This document shows positions 8,949 to 18,091 of a stretch of DNA of 64,000 nt, piece after piece. Source of the stretch: Rhizobium rhizogenes NBRC 13257 (GTDB lineage: Bacteria > Pseudomonadota > Alphaproteobacteria > Rhizobiales > Rhizobiaceae). How positions within the stretch are numbered: the first letter of the stretch is position 1; the number at the start of each line of letters is the position of its first letter. Position numbers and translations under genes: made by a program. The notes beneath the pieces are model-generated. The model saw only the letters and a list, made by a program, of their open reading frames with translations. It had not been told where the DNA came from and ran no database searches. The stretch is taken from assembly GCF_000696095.1 (NCBI RefSeq), contig NZ_BAYX01000012.1, positions 124,001 through 188,000 on the forward strand. The letters run 5' to 3'.

Positions 8949-10943
8949 TCAAGTGCTGGAAGCCGTTCTACCTCGTTGCTGGAGCGAAATGATCTGGTCC
9001 AGGAGTTCGCGCTGCGCCAAAAAGGCTGGAGCAATTTCCGCAAGCGTCTCGGAGGTTGCGGTGTCCGCACCTTTGTACTCCCGCTTGTCACCAACTCCGT
9101 TTGAACCCGGGCGAACTTCTATTGGTATTGACACGCTGTGCTCTCCATCAGCCACGGTTCTGCTTTGGGGGGTACCGACTTCTCCATAGTCACTCTCTTC
9201 AATCTGCACCGGTTTTTGCAAAGTTGTATCGGCTGCTCCCTGGCCGAGCTTGCCGTCAAAGAGGTTTGTGTCTCCCGGCAGCATCAAAGATGCGGGCTCG
9301 GGAAGGGAACCCTGTTGGCTTTCGAAAATCCGCTTCAATATGAGATCCGAATAATATCGCACTTTTCTCAGTTTGAGGGGAGGTTGGCCCTTGATAAGGA
9401 CTATTTCATAATTGTCGTCGAGTAGGCGGACTTGTTCGGCGCGCAGAAGCGGTGCTCCTTGGTCGGAGATTTGGATGTTATGATCAAACATGCGCGCTTG
9501 GCTGTACGACGTTGAGCGAGCCTGGAACGTGTAGTCGCCGATAGCCTTAGAAATGTAGGTCGGCGTCTCGTCATCAGCAGTCGCCATGAATACCTGGACA
9601 CCCGTATTGCTGAGAAAATTTTGCTTACCAGCCTCATCATAAGTTCCTGTCAAAGCCGACAGACTCTGAATAATAAACATGAAGCGGCCCTTGTAGCCGG
9701 CGATCGTCGTAATTGCCGTCTCCACGGCTTCCAGCTTGCCCAAGTGCTTGAACTCATCGAGGAGAAACAGAACTTCGTGCCGTTCATCCCAAAGTGGCAG
9801 CGATCGCTGCAGGATTGATACAACCTGCTGGAAGAGCAGACGCATCAAGGGCGCTATGACTTCGAGATCGTTCGGGCTGACACAAAGATAAATACAAGTC
9901 CTCTTCCGCCGCAGATCGTAGACGGAAAAATCCGAGCGGCTTGTAGCCGCTTTAACGAGTGGATCGGCCCAAAGATTGAGTCCGCCGTCGCCGAGCACCG
10001 ATGTGTAGGACGTCAATATTTTGGTGTCATTTCCCGCCATATTGTCGAAGATGCGCTGAGCCTCTTTGTTTTGTGTTTCCTCCGCGAGTTGCGCAAATAG
10101 TTTGTATTTTTCGCCCGGCTGAGCAAACAGATCGTAAACGGCACCGATCGTTGGTGTGCCGCGCTCAATGCAACTCAATATGCCTGCTACGAAAAGATCC
10201 CGTGCCCCGTCGATGAAACCTTCGGCTCCCTTGCCTTTGGCTGTGATGAGATTCGCAGCGAGGCGGCGCGTTTCTGTAAAGCGCCGTTCGGGCGGCAACG
10301 CGGCAATATCCAGGACGGGATTGTAACAGTGCGTTCGCCGCTCTGGATCTAAGGGCGAGAACTTGAAAACCGCATCACCGCTTGATTTACGCGCCCTCGA
10401 TGTGAGTTCAAATAGTTCGCCTTTCACGTCCAGAGCAATCACCGAGCCCTTGAAGGTTAGCAACGTCGGGATAACGACGCCAACGCCCTTACCAGCACGA
10501 GTCGGCGCGACAACAAGGCTGTGAGGTTGTTCTCCATTACTCAGGTAGCTGCCAAACCAACGTGGTCCACAGGTCTTGCCGAAGATGGGACCCGTGACGT
10601 GACTGTAGCGCCGAAGGTAGCCGGCGTGCTTCATCTCACCGGAGCCTGCCCAGCGAGCAGTGCCGTGATGTTCGCGATCGCGCATCGAGAACAATAGTTG
10701 GCATAGCAACACAAGCGTCGACGTGGCAACGATAATGGCAAGTCCGCGATAGAACGCGGGGCTTTGGTATCCCAAATAAGGTGGTGTCTCATACAGGAAC
10801 GCAAAAACGCTGAAAGTCATCATCGTTTCGCCAGTAAAGCCATGGCGAAATGTTGCATAGAGACTGGCTGCACAAAACCCAGCTGCCAATGAACATGCTA
10901 TGCTCACAGCTAGGCGTAATGGCGTGTACTTGCCTGAATTCAT
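8949..10943 (-). CDS. virD4: VirD4, type IV secretion coupling protein
   Basis: A 664-residue inner-membrane ATPase of the VirD4/TraG family. It recruits the VirD2-T-strand complex and effector proteins and passes them to the VirB channel. Two N-terminal membrane segments (about residues 10-30 and 63-87, with a periplasmic loop between) precede the nucleotide-binding domain. Walker A is APTRAGKGVG near residue 150 and Walker B is VLFLLDEFKHLG. The all-alpha substrate-docking insert lies between them. The C-terminal tail after about residue 560 is variable. The ATG used is one codon inside a GTG-ATG pair. It lies between the VirD3-like gene (60-base gap) and virD5. Confidence 0.97.
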   Translation of the reverse strand: MNSGKYTPLRLAVSIACSLAAGFCAASLYATFRHGFTGETMMTFSVFAFLYETPPYLGYQSPAFYRGLAIIVATSTLVLLCQLLFSMRDREHHGTARWAGSGEMKHAGYLRRYSHVTGPIFGKTCGPRWFGSYLSNGEQPHSLVVAPTRAGKGVGVVIPTLLTFKGSVIALDVKGELFELTSRARKSSGDAVFKFSPLDPERRTHCYNPVLDIAALPPERRFTETRRLAANLITAKGKGAEGFIDGARDLFVAGILSCIERGTPTIGAVYDLFAQPGEKYKLFAQLAEETQNKEAQRIFDNMAGNDTKILTSYTSVLGDGGLNLWADPLVKAATSRSDFSVYDLRRKRTCIYLCVSPNDLEVIAPLMRLLFQQVVSILQRSLPLWDERHEVLFLLDEFKHLGKLEAVETAITTIAGYKGRFMFIIQSLSALTGTYDEAGKQNFLSNTGVQVFMATADDETPTYISKAIGDYTFQARSTSYSQARMFDHNIQISDQGAPLLRAEQVRLLDDNYEIVLIKGQPPLKLRKVRYYSDLILKRIFESQQGSLPEPASLMLPGDTNLFDGKLGQGAADTTLQKPVQIEESDYGEVGTPQSRTVADGEHSVSIPIEVRPGSNGVGDKREYKGADTATSETLAEIAPAFLAQRELLDQIISLQQRGRTASST

Positions 10944-11002
10944 CACGTAACCACGCTTTGTTCACCTATTGGAAACGCCAATTTGTTTACCGGCAGCTGG
11001 AT

Positions 11003-13585
11003 CTACAGCCCATAGCTTTCCCGCACCCGCGGTTCAAACGCCCTCGTACCACGCTGCGCGTCACGGCCATGCCCGCTCCGGCCCATGGACTGATCTGCTA
11101 ACCGGTCTGCATGTTGCGCGCGATCTTCGGTTAGGTCACCGACAGTTTTTGCGTTTGACGTTCCAGGTTCGCCAACGTGGTCGTGGACACGAGTGGGATG
11201 TATGAACTCGATAAAAAGGTTTTCGGCGCCGTTCGCAACTTTGGAATTATAGGTTTCCGGCGTCATGTAAGCGTTGCCTGGCGATTTGAGCCAAACATTT
11301 TCCGCGCCATACGTATCCGTTACAGTCGCAAGCCTTTCCAACCTGAGAAGTTTTGGCCAAAACGAAAAGAAGGTTCCGCTAGGATGCTGTACCATCACCT
11401 CCGGATTGTGCACGCCCGCCTGTCGCGGGAACTCATAATCATGTTCGCTGATCCGTGGTCCAGCAGGTGTATAATAGAAATATTTGCTACCGGACTTCAA
11501 TCCGCTGAAAGCATTTCCGGAGAGACCGAGCGCGTTCATTCGTTCCAGATACTTTTCCGGCCCGAGATGCAAAAGGAGCTGGTTTCGCGGCATGTAGGAT
11601 CTTTGCGCGCCATCCGCTTTGACGAGGATCACACTGTTTTCCAACTCCTCCGCAGTCGGCCACTTCCGCAATCTTTCAAATAGTTGCTTGCATGTTTCAA
11701 AGCGCATAACGTGGTTCAACGGGTGGGGCCAAGGAGGAATTGGCTCGTTCCCAATTAGTAGGTGGTCACCAAGATGTTCAGCATCGAAAATCGTTTGAAT
11801 GGACGGGTGTCGCGGCTGGTAAACATAGGATGCGCCAGATTCTGACTGAACCTGATAATCTAACGAGATTTTTTGTTTCTCTTTATCCGAAGCATCTCGT
11901 CGGATATCGACACGCGGTGCCTTGCCGATCTTCAGTGGCCCCGCGACGTCCGAGCCTGAAGGCTCCGCTTGGGTAGCCTGCGGTAGTCCAGATACTCCGC
12001 TTTCGAGCGTGATAGGTGCCGCCCGGGCGACGCTCGTTCCCGAAACCGTAGTGGGCGAACGAACCTCCTCGATAGCCTCGTTCAGACTGAGCCTATGAGA
12101 TTTTCCAGCAACATCCTGCTCGAAACGACGCCTCTTGGAATGCAGCTCGACGAGTGCGTCGATCCGCGCTAACTCTTCGTCCGTCCATTCGGAGTCGTTG
12201 GAATTCGATTCTGATGGGCTTGTCACCAGCCGCGAAGTCCTCTGATGGGCCGCGGGGTCTCTAGGTAGTCCGTCGAGGCCCGCAGCAAAATCCTTGCCTG
12301 AGAAAACATCGCCCAACGGGGCCGCAGGAACAGCGGGTGCAACATCCCGCGCCGAAGTCGAGCGGGCTTCGAAGAGTGCGTCGATCCGCGCCAGGTCCTC
12401 CTCGGTCAGTTCGGGGAAGTCGTCGGACTTCGTTTCTAATGGGCTCGATTCCTGCCGAGAAGTTTCCTGATGGACCGCAGGATTCGTAAGCCAGCCGTCG
12501 TGGCCTGCGGCAAGATCCTCGCGTGAGAAGGCATCGTCCAAGCTGACCGCATGAATAGTGTGCGCAACATCCCGCCTCGAAGGCGAGGGGGCTCTGAAGA
12601 GTGCGTCAATCTGCGCCAAGTCCTCGTCGGTCAACTCGGGAAATGCATCGAAGCGTTCCTCCGGTGAGCCAAGCGATCGAACGGAACCTTCTTGGATCAA
12701 TCCTGAAGCTGTTTCGCTACCGATTTCGGTCGCGTCGTCGAAATAGTCACTGTCGGCGAGGATTTGGGTGCTTTCGGTGCTGGTGGACCCTGCGTCAATG
12801 CTTAAATTCGTAGCGGCTATATCAGCAGGAACAACCTGAGTACTGAGCGGCGAACTGCTGTCGGCGAGCAAATCAAGGTCATCTAACCCTGGCCCAGAGA
12901 AGCCTTGTTCCGTCGAAGGAAGGCTATCCCCGCTGTCTACCATCCAATCCGGTGCGCTGTCGAATGTTTCTTCAGGCTGGCCCTCTCCAGGAATGATGAC
13001 TTCATGACTTGAACCAAAAGCGCTTGTGTCAACAGGTTGCGTCGCAATTTCGTGCTGAGATTGCGTACCGCTCTCTCCAGCCTCTTCGATATTATCCAGC
13101 TCCATTACAGACCGGTGCGCCCCTTGCGACGCAGGCGTCGCGGTCGAGCTATGGTTCATAGCCAAAGACGCGGCAATAGTACCCACCTGCTTTTCCGAGC
13201 TGGTATTCCGTTTCGCCACTGATTCACTTTCGTCACCGGTTTGCTCGTGTTCGCGCAATCGCTTTGTTTGCCCCTTGCCAAAACGTGACGACGACGTTTC
13301 GTGGTACGCTGCGGCAGTGGACTGCATTTCAATCTCCCGCAGGTATTGCATGGCCGTACGAAAATACCCTTTATTCCTCGGAAAGACCGCTGATTGGCCT
13401 GCCGGAGCTTCGGCTGATCTCGCCGGGGGTATCTCTGCGGTATTCTGGGGATGGGTTGCAGGCCGTTGATTTCCGGTGGAAGTACCTGGAAGGTCGCGAG
13501 CCCCACCAGGAATTAATGGTCGTGAGGAATTCGAGTTCACCGTAGTGGAGCGGCTCAAGTCTCGACGGAATTCTTCATCTGCCAT
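11003..13585 (-). CDS. virD3: Large VirD3-like protein with acidic repeats and VirE2-like C-terminal region
   Basis: An 860-residue protein at the virD3 position between virD2 and virD4. The start is the ATG after AAAAGGATCGATC, 13 bases beyond the virD2 stop; a longer frame overlapping virD2 is not needed. It is probably a translocated effector: it ends RDAQRGTRAFEPRVRESYGL, with the spaced arginines of VirD4 substrates. Residues 1-310 are Ser/Thr-rich and low in complexity. Residues 314-480 contain three repeats of about 75 residues, each opening with an acidic helix F-P-E-L-T-x-E-D-L-A-x-I-D-A-L-F. A basic HSKRRRF cluster (482-488) follows. Residues about 590-800 form a globular domain whose pattern (V-I-L-V-K-A-D-G then SYMP, later YMTPETY) resembles VirE2. 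VirD3 is poorly conserved among Ti plasmids and dispensable in those tested, so the symbol rests mainly on position. Confidence 0.7.
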   Translation of the reverse strand: MADEEFRRDLSRSTTVNSNSSRPLIPGGARDLPGTSTGNQRPATHPQNTAEIPPARSAEAPAGQSAVFPRNKGYFRTAMQYLREIEMQSTAAAYHETSSSRFGKGQTKRLREHEQTGDESESVAKRNTSSEKQVGTIAASLAMNHSSTATPASQGAHRSVMELDNIEEAGESGTQSQHEIATQPVDTSAFGSSHEVIIPGEGQPEETFDSAPDWMVDSGDSLPSTEQGFSGPGLDDLDLLADSSSPLSTQVVPADIAATNLSIDAGSTSTESTQILADSDYFDDATEIGSETASGLIQEGSVRSLGSPEERFDAFPELTDEDLAQIDALFRAPSPSRRDVAHTIHAVSLDDAFSREDLAAGHDGWLTNPAVHQETSRQESSPLETKSDDFPELTEEDLARIDALFEARSTSARDVAPAVPAAPLGDVFSGKDFAAGLDGLPRDPAAHQRTSRLVTSPSESNSNDSEWTDEELARIDALVELHSKRRRFEQDVAGKSHRLSLNEAIEEVRSPTTVSGTSVARAAPITLESGVSGLPQATQAEPSGSDVAGPLKIGKAPRVDIRRDASDKEKQKISLDYQVQSESGASYVYQPRHPSIQTIFDAEHLGDHLLIGNEPIPPWPHPLNHVMRFETCKQLFERLRKWPTAEELENSVILVKADGAQRSYMPRNQLLLHLGPEKYLERMNALGLSGNAFSGLKSGSKYFYYTPAGPRISEHDYEFPRQAGVHNPEVMVQHPSGTFFSFWPKLLRLERLATVTDTYGAENVWLKSPGNAYMTPETYNSKVANGAENLFIEFIHPTRVHDHVGEPGTSNAKTVGDLTEDRAQHADRLADQSMGRSGHGRDAQRGTRAFEPRVRESYGL

Positions 13586-13598
13586 GATCGATCCTTTT

Positions 13599-14939
13599 CT
13601 ACCTTCTATTTCCCTCATCCCCTTGGCTGCGCCCGTCCCTTGACCGCTTGCGAATGCTCGGCTCGGCGTCATCATCACGAGGACGCTTAGAATTTGGCTG
13701 TCGCTGCTGCGGGCGATCGGCTCTCGGAGGCAATCCGTCCGTAGCGATGTTGGTCTGTCCCGGGTCATGCAACGGATTTGGTTCAGGGGGCTGTATCGGC
13801 GATCTTATCGGATCGTCCGGGGCAACCGCTACGTCGGTGATTGTCACTCCCGTCCGAATTTCGTTTACCCTGGTCAGTTTTGCGCCGCTCTGCTCTTCCT
13901 CATCACCGCGAGGCCGTTTTCGAAGAGGTCGTTGCCGAACGTCATCTTCGCGTGTTGTGTGCGTGACGGTTGCCAAACGATGAGTGCCAGAACGGCCTTC
14001 AAGATCCTGGCCGTCTCCGGCTATGGTGAGAGGGCCGTTCCTCAAATTGTCATCGTCCACAAAGGCTTCATCGCCGCGGGATTGAGAACGGGAATCGTTT
14101 CCAGACGGTACACGATTCGGCGTCACGCCGTCGCCGTTCGACCCGACTGGTGCGCGGGAACGCACTTCAGACACCGGTTGTAGACACTCGTTTCGTTCCG
14201 AACCTTCTGACACGTTTTGAGGTAGCTCACCGTACGAAGAATTGAAAGATTGATCCGGTTCTCGGTCGTTTCCCCCAGGCGAGAATTGTTCGAAATGAGG
14301 ATCCTCGAAACGAATTTGATTGGCCTGCTGCCGCTCAAGGCGTCGATACTGGGCAAAAGTCATCGGCCGATCGGTGATGCCGCGCTCAGCTCGCCTGGTC
14401 GCCTCGAGGACGACGCCATGGCGAAGTGAAATCTCGGCCATTTTAATGCGCAAGGCGTCGTAATTGAGTTGGGGGTGGCGTCGGGATATTTTCAGCCAGC
14501 CGTGCCCCAAAAGTTCGCGACGATTAACGACCACATGCAGATGTGGGTGATCGCGATCGATGTGAAAGGCTGTAAGATAGTTGTATCGGCCTCCCCCTGA
14601 GCCTGACCCAAACATCTCGTCTGCCCACTCCCGGCTCGCTGCATAGGCTGCTACCTGACTTGTACCGGCAGGGAAGCTTACAATGATGTGGGTGGTCAAC
14701 TCCTGTTGCCTTTCCTCGTCTGGCTGACTTTCGTGATAAGTTCCGGTTTCTTGAACCCAGCTTCGGGCGAGCTCGCGGATTTCATCCGGTGGTACGAAAG
14801 TATCGAGATGCCGGGCCGAGCGCTGCAGCTCCAACTTGCCCTTCCGGGATAGATACTCCAACTGATTGATAATCTGTTGGAGGGTCTTCGTCCCACCTCC
14901 TGGCACGATGCGGATGATGACTTGAGACCGATCGGGCAT
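13599..14939 (-). CDS. virD2: VirD2, T-DNA border relaxase and pilot protein
   Basis: A 446-residue relaxase that nicks T-DNA borders with VirD1, stays covalently on the 5' end of the T-strand through a tyrosine, and guides it through the secretion channel to the plant nucleus. Tyr29 (in LEYLSRKGK) is the nucleophile. The metal-binding HIDRDHPHLH three-histidine motif is complete. The first 210 residues are well conserved; the middle is a variable hydrophilic linker. The C-terminus carries the bipartite nuclear signal (KRPRDDD, 10-residue spacer, RKRSRDGR) and the omega/secretion tail. It begins after GGGGAA and lies about 27 bases downstream of virD1. Confidence 0.97.
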   Translation of the reverse strand: MPDRSQVIIRIVPGGGTKTLQQIINQLEYLSRKGKLELQRSARHLDTFVPPDEIRELARSWVQETGTYHESQPDEERQQELTTHIIVSFPAGTSQVAAYAASREWADEMFGSGSGGGRYNYLTAFHIDRDHPHLHVVVNRRELLGHGWLKISRRHPQLNYDALRIKMAEISLRHGVVLEATRRAERGITDRPMTFAQYRRLERQQANQIRFEDPHFEQFSPGGNDREPDQSFNSSYGELPQNVSEGSERNECLQPVSEVRSRAPVGSNGDGVTPNRVPSGNDSRSQSRGDEAFVDDDNLRNGPLTIAGDGQDLEGRSGTHRLATVTHTTREDDVRQRPLRKRPRGDEEEQSGAKLTRVNEIRTGVTITDVAVAPDDPIRSPIQPPEPNPLHDPGQTNIATDGLPPRADRPQQRQPNSKRPRDDDAEPSIRKRSRDGRSQGDEGNRR

Positions 14940-14966
14940 CCAACAAATTCCCCGCCAGGTGCTACG

Positions 14967-15413
14967 TCAGTTCTGCAAGGCGTCCGCCAGCATGGAGCAA
15001 CCGTCGATCCTTCGCCGTGATACGGACAAAATGGTACGGAGCAAGCCGTCGAGGTCAGCGAACGATTTACCAAAAGCGTTTCGTTCAGCTTGCAGAGCCC
15101 CTAAATCCGTTGTCGGATTTTCAGCATAGGCGCACAGCAGCGCGGCAATGTTGTTTGAGAGTGCTCCTATGGACTGAAGTATGGCTTCCATCGTCTGACG
15201 AGACTCTGCATCGATTTCGAGAAAGCCGGCAATGCGGCGGACCGCAACTCTTATGGCCATGCTGTCGGAGAGCCCTAGCAGACGGGCTTGGCTGGAGAAG
15301 CTCTCATATTCGGCCGATCGCAAACGAGTGCTAACGACCTTGAAACCTTCAATCTTCGGGCCTTCACGCCGGTCGACAATGTCACTTGAAGTCGGTTTTT
15401 CGCTTTGCGACAT
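14967..15413 (-). CDS. virD1: VirD1, relaxosome accessory protein
   Basis: A 148-residue protein, matching the family length of about 147. VirD1 is required with VirD2 for nicking double-stranded borders and probably binds and melts DNA. The chosen ATG (MSQSEKPTSSD) is preceded by TGGAG at six bases; a longer frame adds four codons. The central part (VVSTRLRSAEYESFSSQARLL, split) has the ribbon-helix-helix look of MobC-type accessories. First gene of the virD operon, divergent from virC1. Confidence 0.95.
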   Translation of the reverse strand: MSQSEKPTSSDIVDRREGPKIEGFKVVSTRLRSAEYESFSSQARLLGLSDSMAIRVAVRRIAGFLEIDAESRQTMEAILQSIGALSNNIAALLCAYAENPTTDLGALQAERNAFGKSFADLDGLLRTILSVSRRRIDGCSMLADALQN

Positions 15414-15565
15414 GGCTTGCTCCATAGAAAGCGGAATGATCTGGATTTGTTTCGGAGTGGAACTCTCCAGTCGAGACCAGCAGAGCCTAGCCTCGAACGG
15501 AATAAACTCAAGAATATCCTGCGCATAGTTCGATTTGTATAGTTACATTTGCAATTATCTTTCAA

Positions 15566-15577
15566 TGCAATTGAAAT
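15566..15577 (+). promoter_or_regulatory. vir box in the virC-virD divergent promoter
   Basis: TGCAATTGAAAT matches all 12 positions of TNCAATTGAAAY and points toward virC. Read on the other strand the same site gives TTTCAATTGCAT, pointing toward virD. A weaker partner, TGCAATTATC, starts at 15550. The 256-base gap is AT-rich, as expected for a VirG-controlled two-way promoter, which in other Ti plasmids is also repressed by chromosomal Ros. Confidence 0.85.
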
Positions 15578-15669
15578 ATATGCCTGGTAGTTTTCTTTTA
15601 TACACACAGCCACACATACAAACAAAAATACGGACGCACTTTCGTTCACAACGTCGGCAGGATAAACTC

Positions 15670-16365
15670 ATGAAACTTCTGACATTTTGCTCATTTAAAG
15701 GAGGCGCCGGCAAGACCACGGCGCTCATGGGTCTTTGCGCCGCTTTTGCAAGAGACGGCAAAAGAGTGGCTCTCTTCGATGCCGATGAGAACCGCCCCTT
15801 AACGCGATGGAAAGAAAACGCCATGCGTAGCAACACCTGGGATACATCCTGCGAGGTGTACGCTGCAGAAGAAATGTCACTTCTTGAAGCGGCTTATGAG
15901 GACGCCGAGCTTCAAGATTTTGACTATGCGTTGGCCGATACGCATGGTGGTTCGAGCGAGCTCAACAACACAATCATCGCTAGCTCAAACCTGCTTCTGA
16001 TCCCCACAATGTTAACTCCGCTCGATGTCGATGAGGCTCTTTCAACATACCGTTATGTCGTCGAGCTGCTGCTGAGCGAGAACTTGGTGATCCCGACCGC
16101 CGTGTTGCGCCAGCGGGTCCCGGTTGGCCGATTGACCACGTCGCAACGCGCGATGTCAGACATGCTGGCGAACCTGCCTGTCGTGCAATCTCCAATGCAC
16201 GAAAGAGACGCATTCGCTGCAATGAAGGAGCGTGGCATGTTGCATCTCACATTGCTGAACACGGCAAATGATCCGACGATGCGCCTCCTCGAGCGGAACC
16301 TCAGAATTGCGATGGAGGAACTCGTGACAATTTCAGAATTGATCGGCGAAACCTTGGGGAACTGA
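15670..16365 (+). CDS. virC1: VirC1, ParA-like overdrive-binding ATPase
   Basis: A 231-residue ParA/MinD-type ATPase, exactly the family length. VirC1 binds the overdrive enhancer next to T-DNA borders, stimulates T-strand production with VirC2, and moves the relaxosome to the cell poles where VirD4 sits. The deviant Walker A is KGGAGKT at residues 10-16, with catalytic Lys15. A second conserved block is ALFDADENRPLTRWK. A longer in-frame extension lacks a ribosome site. It overlaps neither neighbour; virC2 starts 3 bases after the stop. Confidence 0.96.
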   Translation: MKLLTFCSFKGGAGKTTALMGLCAAFARDGKRVALFDADENRPLTRWKENAMRSNTWDTSCEVYAAEEMSLLEAAYEDAELQDFDYALADTHGGSSELNNTIIASSNLLLIPTMLTPLDVDEALSTYRYVVELLLSENLVIPTAVLRQRVPVGRLTTSQRAMSDMLANLPVVQSPMHERDAFAAMKERGMLHLTLLNTANDPTMRLLERNLRIAMEELVTISELIGETLGN

Positions 16366-16367
16366 AG

Positions 16368-16976
16368 ATGGGGATCCGCAAACCCGCTTTGTCTGTCGGT
16401 GAAGCAAGACGGCTTGCTGCCGCGCGACCGGAGATCGTTCACCCAATCCCAGCTCGTTCCTCAAAAAACTCGGCGCAACCGCAGTTACCTGAAAGAGGCG
16501 GACAGGAAGATCGACCACCTCCTCCTATCGCCGCCAAGCGTCGTGACAACTCCGATCGGCAATCAATGCTAACGGCGGACGCCTTGAGTTCGACTGCGCC
16601 GCCGGAAAAGATCCAGGTCTTTCTTTCGGCGCGACCACCCGCTCCTGAGGTATCAAAGATATATGATAACTTGATTCTGCAGTACAGCGCTTCCAAGGCG
16701 CTGCAGATGATCTTGCGCCGTGCACTCGCCGATTTTGAGAACATGTTGGCGGACGGATCATTTAGCACGGCCCCGAATAGCTACGCGGTTCCCCAGGCAA
16801 TTTCCGAAAAATCTATCATCGTTCAGACCTCCCGCATGTTCCCGGTATCGCTGCTAAAAATCGCTCGCAATCATTTTGATCCGTTGGGATTGGAGACTGC
16901 CCGGGCTTTTGGCCACAAACTGGCTACAGCCGCGCTTGCATCTTTCTTCGCTGGAGAGAAGAAGACTAGAGGCTAA
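16368..16976 (+). CDS. virC2: VirC2, T-DNA transfer enhancer protein
   Basis: A 202-residue protein, the family size. VirC2 acts with VirC1 at overdrive. The N-terminal 75 residues are Pro/Arg/Ser-rich and probably flexible. The C-terminal domain (from about KIQVFLSARPPAPEV) has the double ribbon-helix-helix fold known from the C58 protein structure, with conserved ILQYSASKALQMILRRAL. Translationally coupled to virC1. The downstream 130 bases before the virG stop hold no gene. Confidence 0.94.
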   Translation: MGIRKPALSVGEARRLAAARPEIVHPIPARSSKNSAQPQLPERGGQEDRPPPPIAAKRRDNSDRQSMLTADALSSTAPPEKIQVFLSARPPAPEVSKIYDNLILQYSASKALQMILRRALADFENMLADGSFSTAPNSYAVPQAISEKSIIVQTSRMFPVSLLKIARNHFDPLGLETARAFGHKLATAALASFFAGEKKTRG

Positions 16977-17109
16977 CCTTTAGGACCTATCCGACCACTT
17001 CGCAGTGCTGATGTGCTCGGAGTACGGAGTGTAAGCGGCCCATGCCACTCGGCCAGAACAATCAGTTAACTTTGGGAACAGGGTGCCAAGTCCGGTAGGC
17101 ACCACTGCA

Positions 17110-17850
17110 TCAGGCCGCCATCATGCCTCCATAGGAAACATTCACGTCAGCGTCAAAGAAATAGCCGGCGCCTCTTGCAGTCTTGATTAACTGAGGGTTT
17201 GTTGCGTTCTCTTCGAGTTTTCGGCGGAGCCTCAATATGAGGACGTCTATACTTCTGTCATATACCTCCTCCTCGCGCACTCGACTGGCGATCAGAAGCT
17301 GCTCGCGTGATAGGACGTCTCGCGGTTTCTCCAGGAAAGCAACCAAAAGATTAAACTCACCTGCCGTGAGTTTCACCTCAGCGCCCTCTTCCGAAATCAA
17401 ACGGCGTTGCCTGAGGTTAAGGGTCCAGTCAGCGAAATAAAATGAGCGTCGATCTTTCGTTCGCGCGACGCTGGGCCGCACGCGCAATGCAACACGGATG
17501 CGCGCTAGAAATTCGCGGGTCCCAAAAGGCTTGGCGATAAAATCGGTTGCTCCCAGTTCGAGCGCGACAACTTTGTCCGCCTCCTCAAGGCGATCACCGC
17601 TAATAATTATGATTGGGACGTCTGATTTGGTCGCCAGGGTGCGAACGATCTCAAGCCCATCTTCACGACCCAAATTAAGATCGACAACCGCAACATCGAC
17701 GGTCTCGGAAGAGAGCACGCGATTGAACTGCTTGCTATCGGCTACAGCGGTCACCTTAAAGGCATGTACCGTAAGGTACTCGACTATAAGATGACGCATA
17801 GCGACATCGTCATCTATGACAAGAACGTGTTTCAACGGTTCGCCTTTCAA
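17110..17850 (-). CDS. virG: VirG, response regulator of the vir regulon
   Basis: An OmpR-family regulator of 246 residues from this ATG, or 241 if translation begins at the Leu codon used for the classical numbering. VirA phosphorylates it, and it then binds vir boxes. Receiver domain: acidic pocket IDDDVA, phospho-acceptor Asp57 (classical Asp52) in VVDLNL, Thr/Ser switch IIISG, and Lys in IAKPFG. The Asn two positions after the acceptor (classical Asn54) is the wild-type residue whose change to Asp gives constitutive alleles. The C-terminal winged-helix DNA-binding domain contains LSREQLLIASRVREEEVYDR and ends in RGAGYFFDADV. It stands alone between virC2 and virB11 in the usual arrangement. 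Confidence 0.97.
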   Translation of the reverse strand: MKGEPLKHVLVIDDDVAMRHLIVEYLTVHAFKVTAVADSKQFNRVLSSETVDVAVVDLNLGREDGLEIVRTLATKSDVPIIIISGDRLEEADKVVALELGATDFIAKPFGTREFLARIRVALRVRPSVARTKDRRSFYFADWTLNLRQRRLISEEGAEVKLTAGEFNLLVAFLEKPRDVLSREQLLIASRVREEEVYDRSIDVLILRLRRKLEENATNPQLIKTARGAGYFFDADVNVSYGGMMAA

Positions 17851-18036
17851 TCTAGGATCCTGGCCAGCAATTTGCAGCTCAACGGAATCTATGCATGCAA
17901 AGGATGTATGTGTTAGACTCCACTCGTCAATTTTTTCTCACTATACGGGAACTCCGGCAGAATTTCGGCCCGGCCCGTGCATGACAAAAATGCTAACGAA
18001 TTGTTTCAGTTTCATGACAAAGATTGCTGGGCTTTG

Positions 18037-18058
18037 CTACAAATGTAATTTTGTAACA
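18037..18058 (-). promoter_or_regulatory. Candidate VirG-binding region of virG
   Basis: The minus strand reads GTTACAAAATTACATTTGTAG, two imperfect overlapping vir-box-like elements (best, TACATTTGTAGC, about 9 of 12) roughly 190 bases before the virG start. virG of known Ti plasmids has a VirG/phosphate-responsive upstream promoter and an acid-responsive downstream one; this site would fit the former. A TTGACG near 17928-17933 may belong to the second. Confidence 0.4.
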
Positions 18059-18091
18059 AACCCCGTTATATTTTGAGTGGAAGGAATACTA

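Noticed and set aside
11003..13585. GALLS-like protein
   Set aside because: The C-terminal arginine-rich tail and position could suggest GALLS, but there is no TraA-like ATP-binding/helicase domain and virE2 is present.
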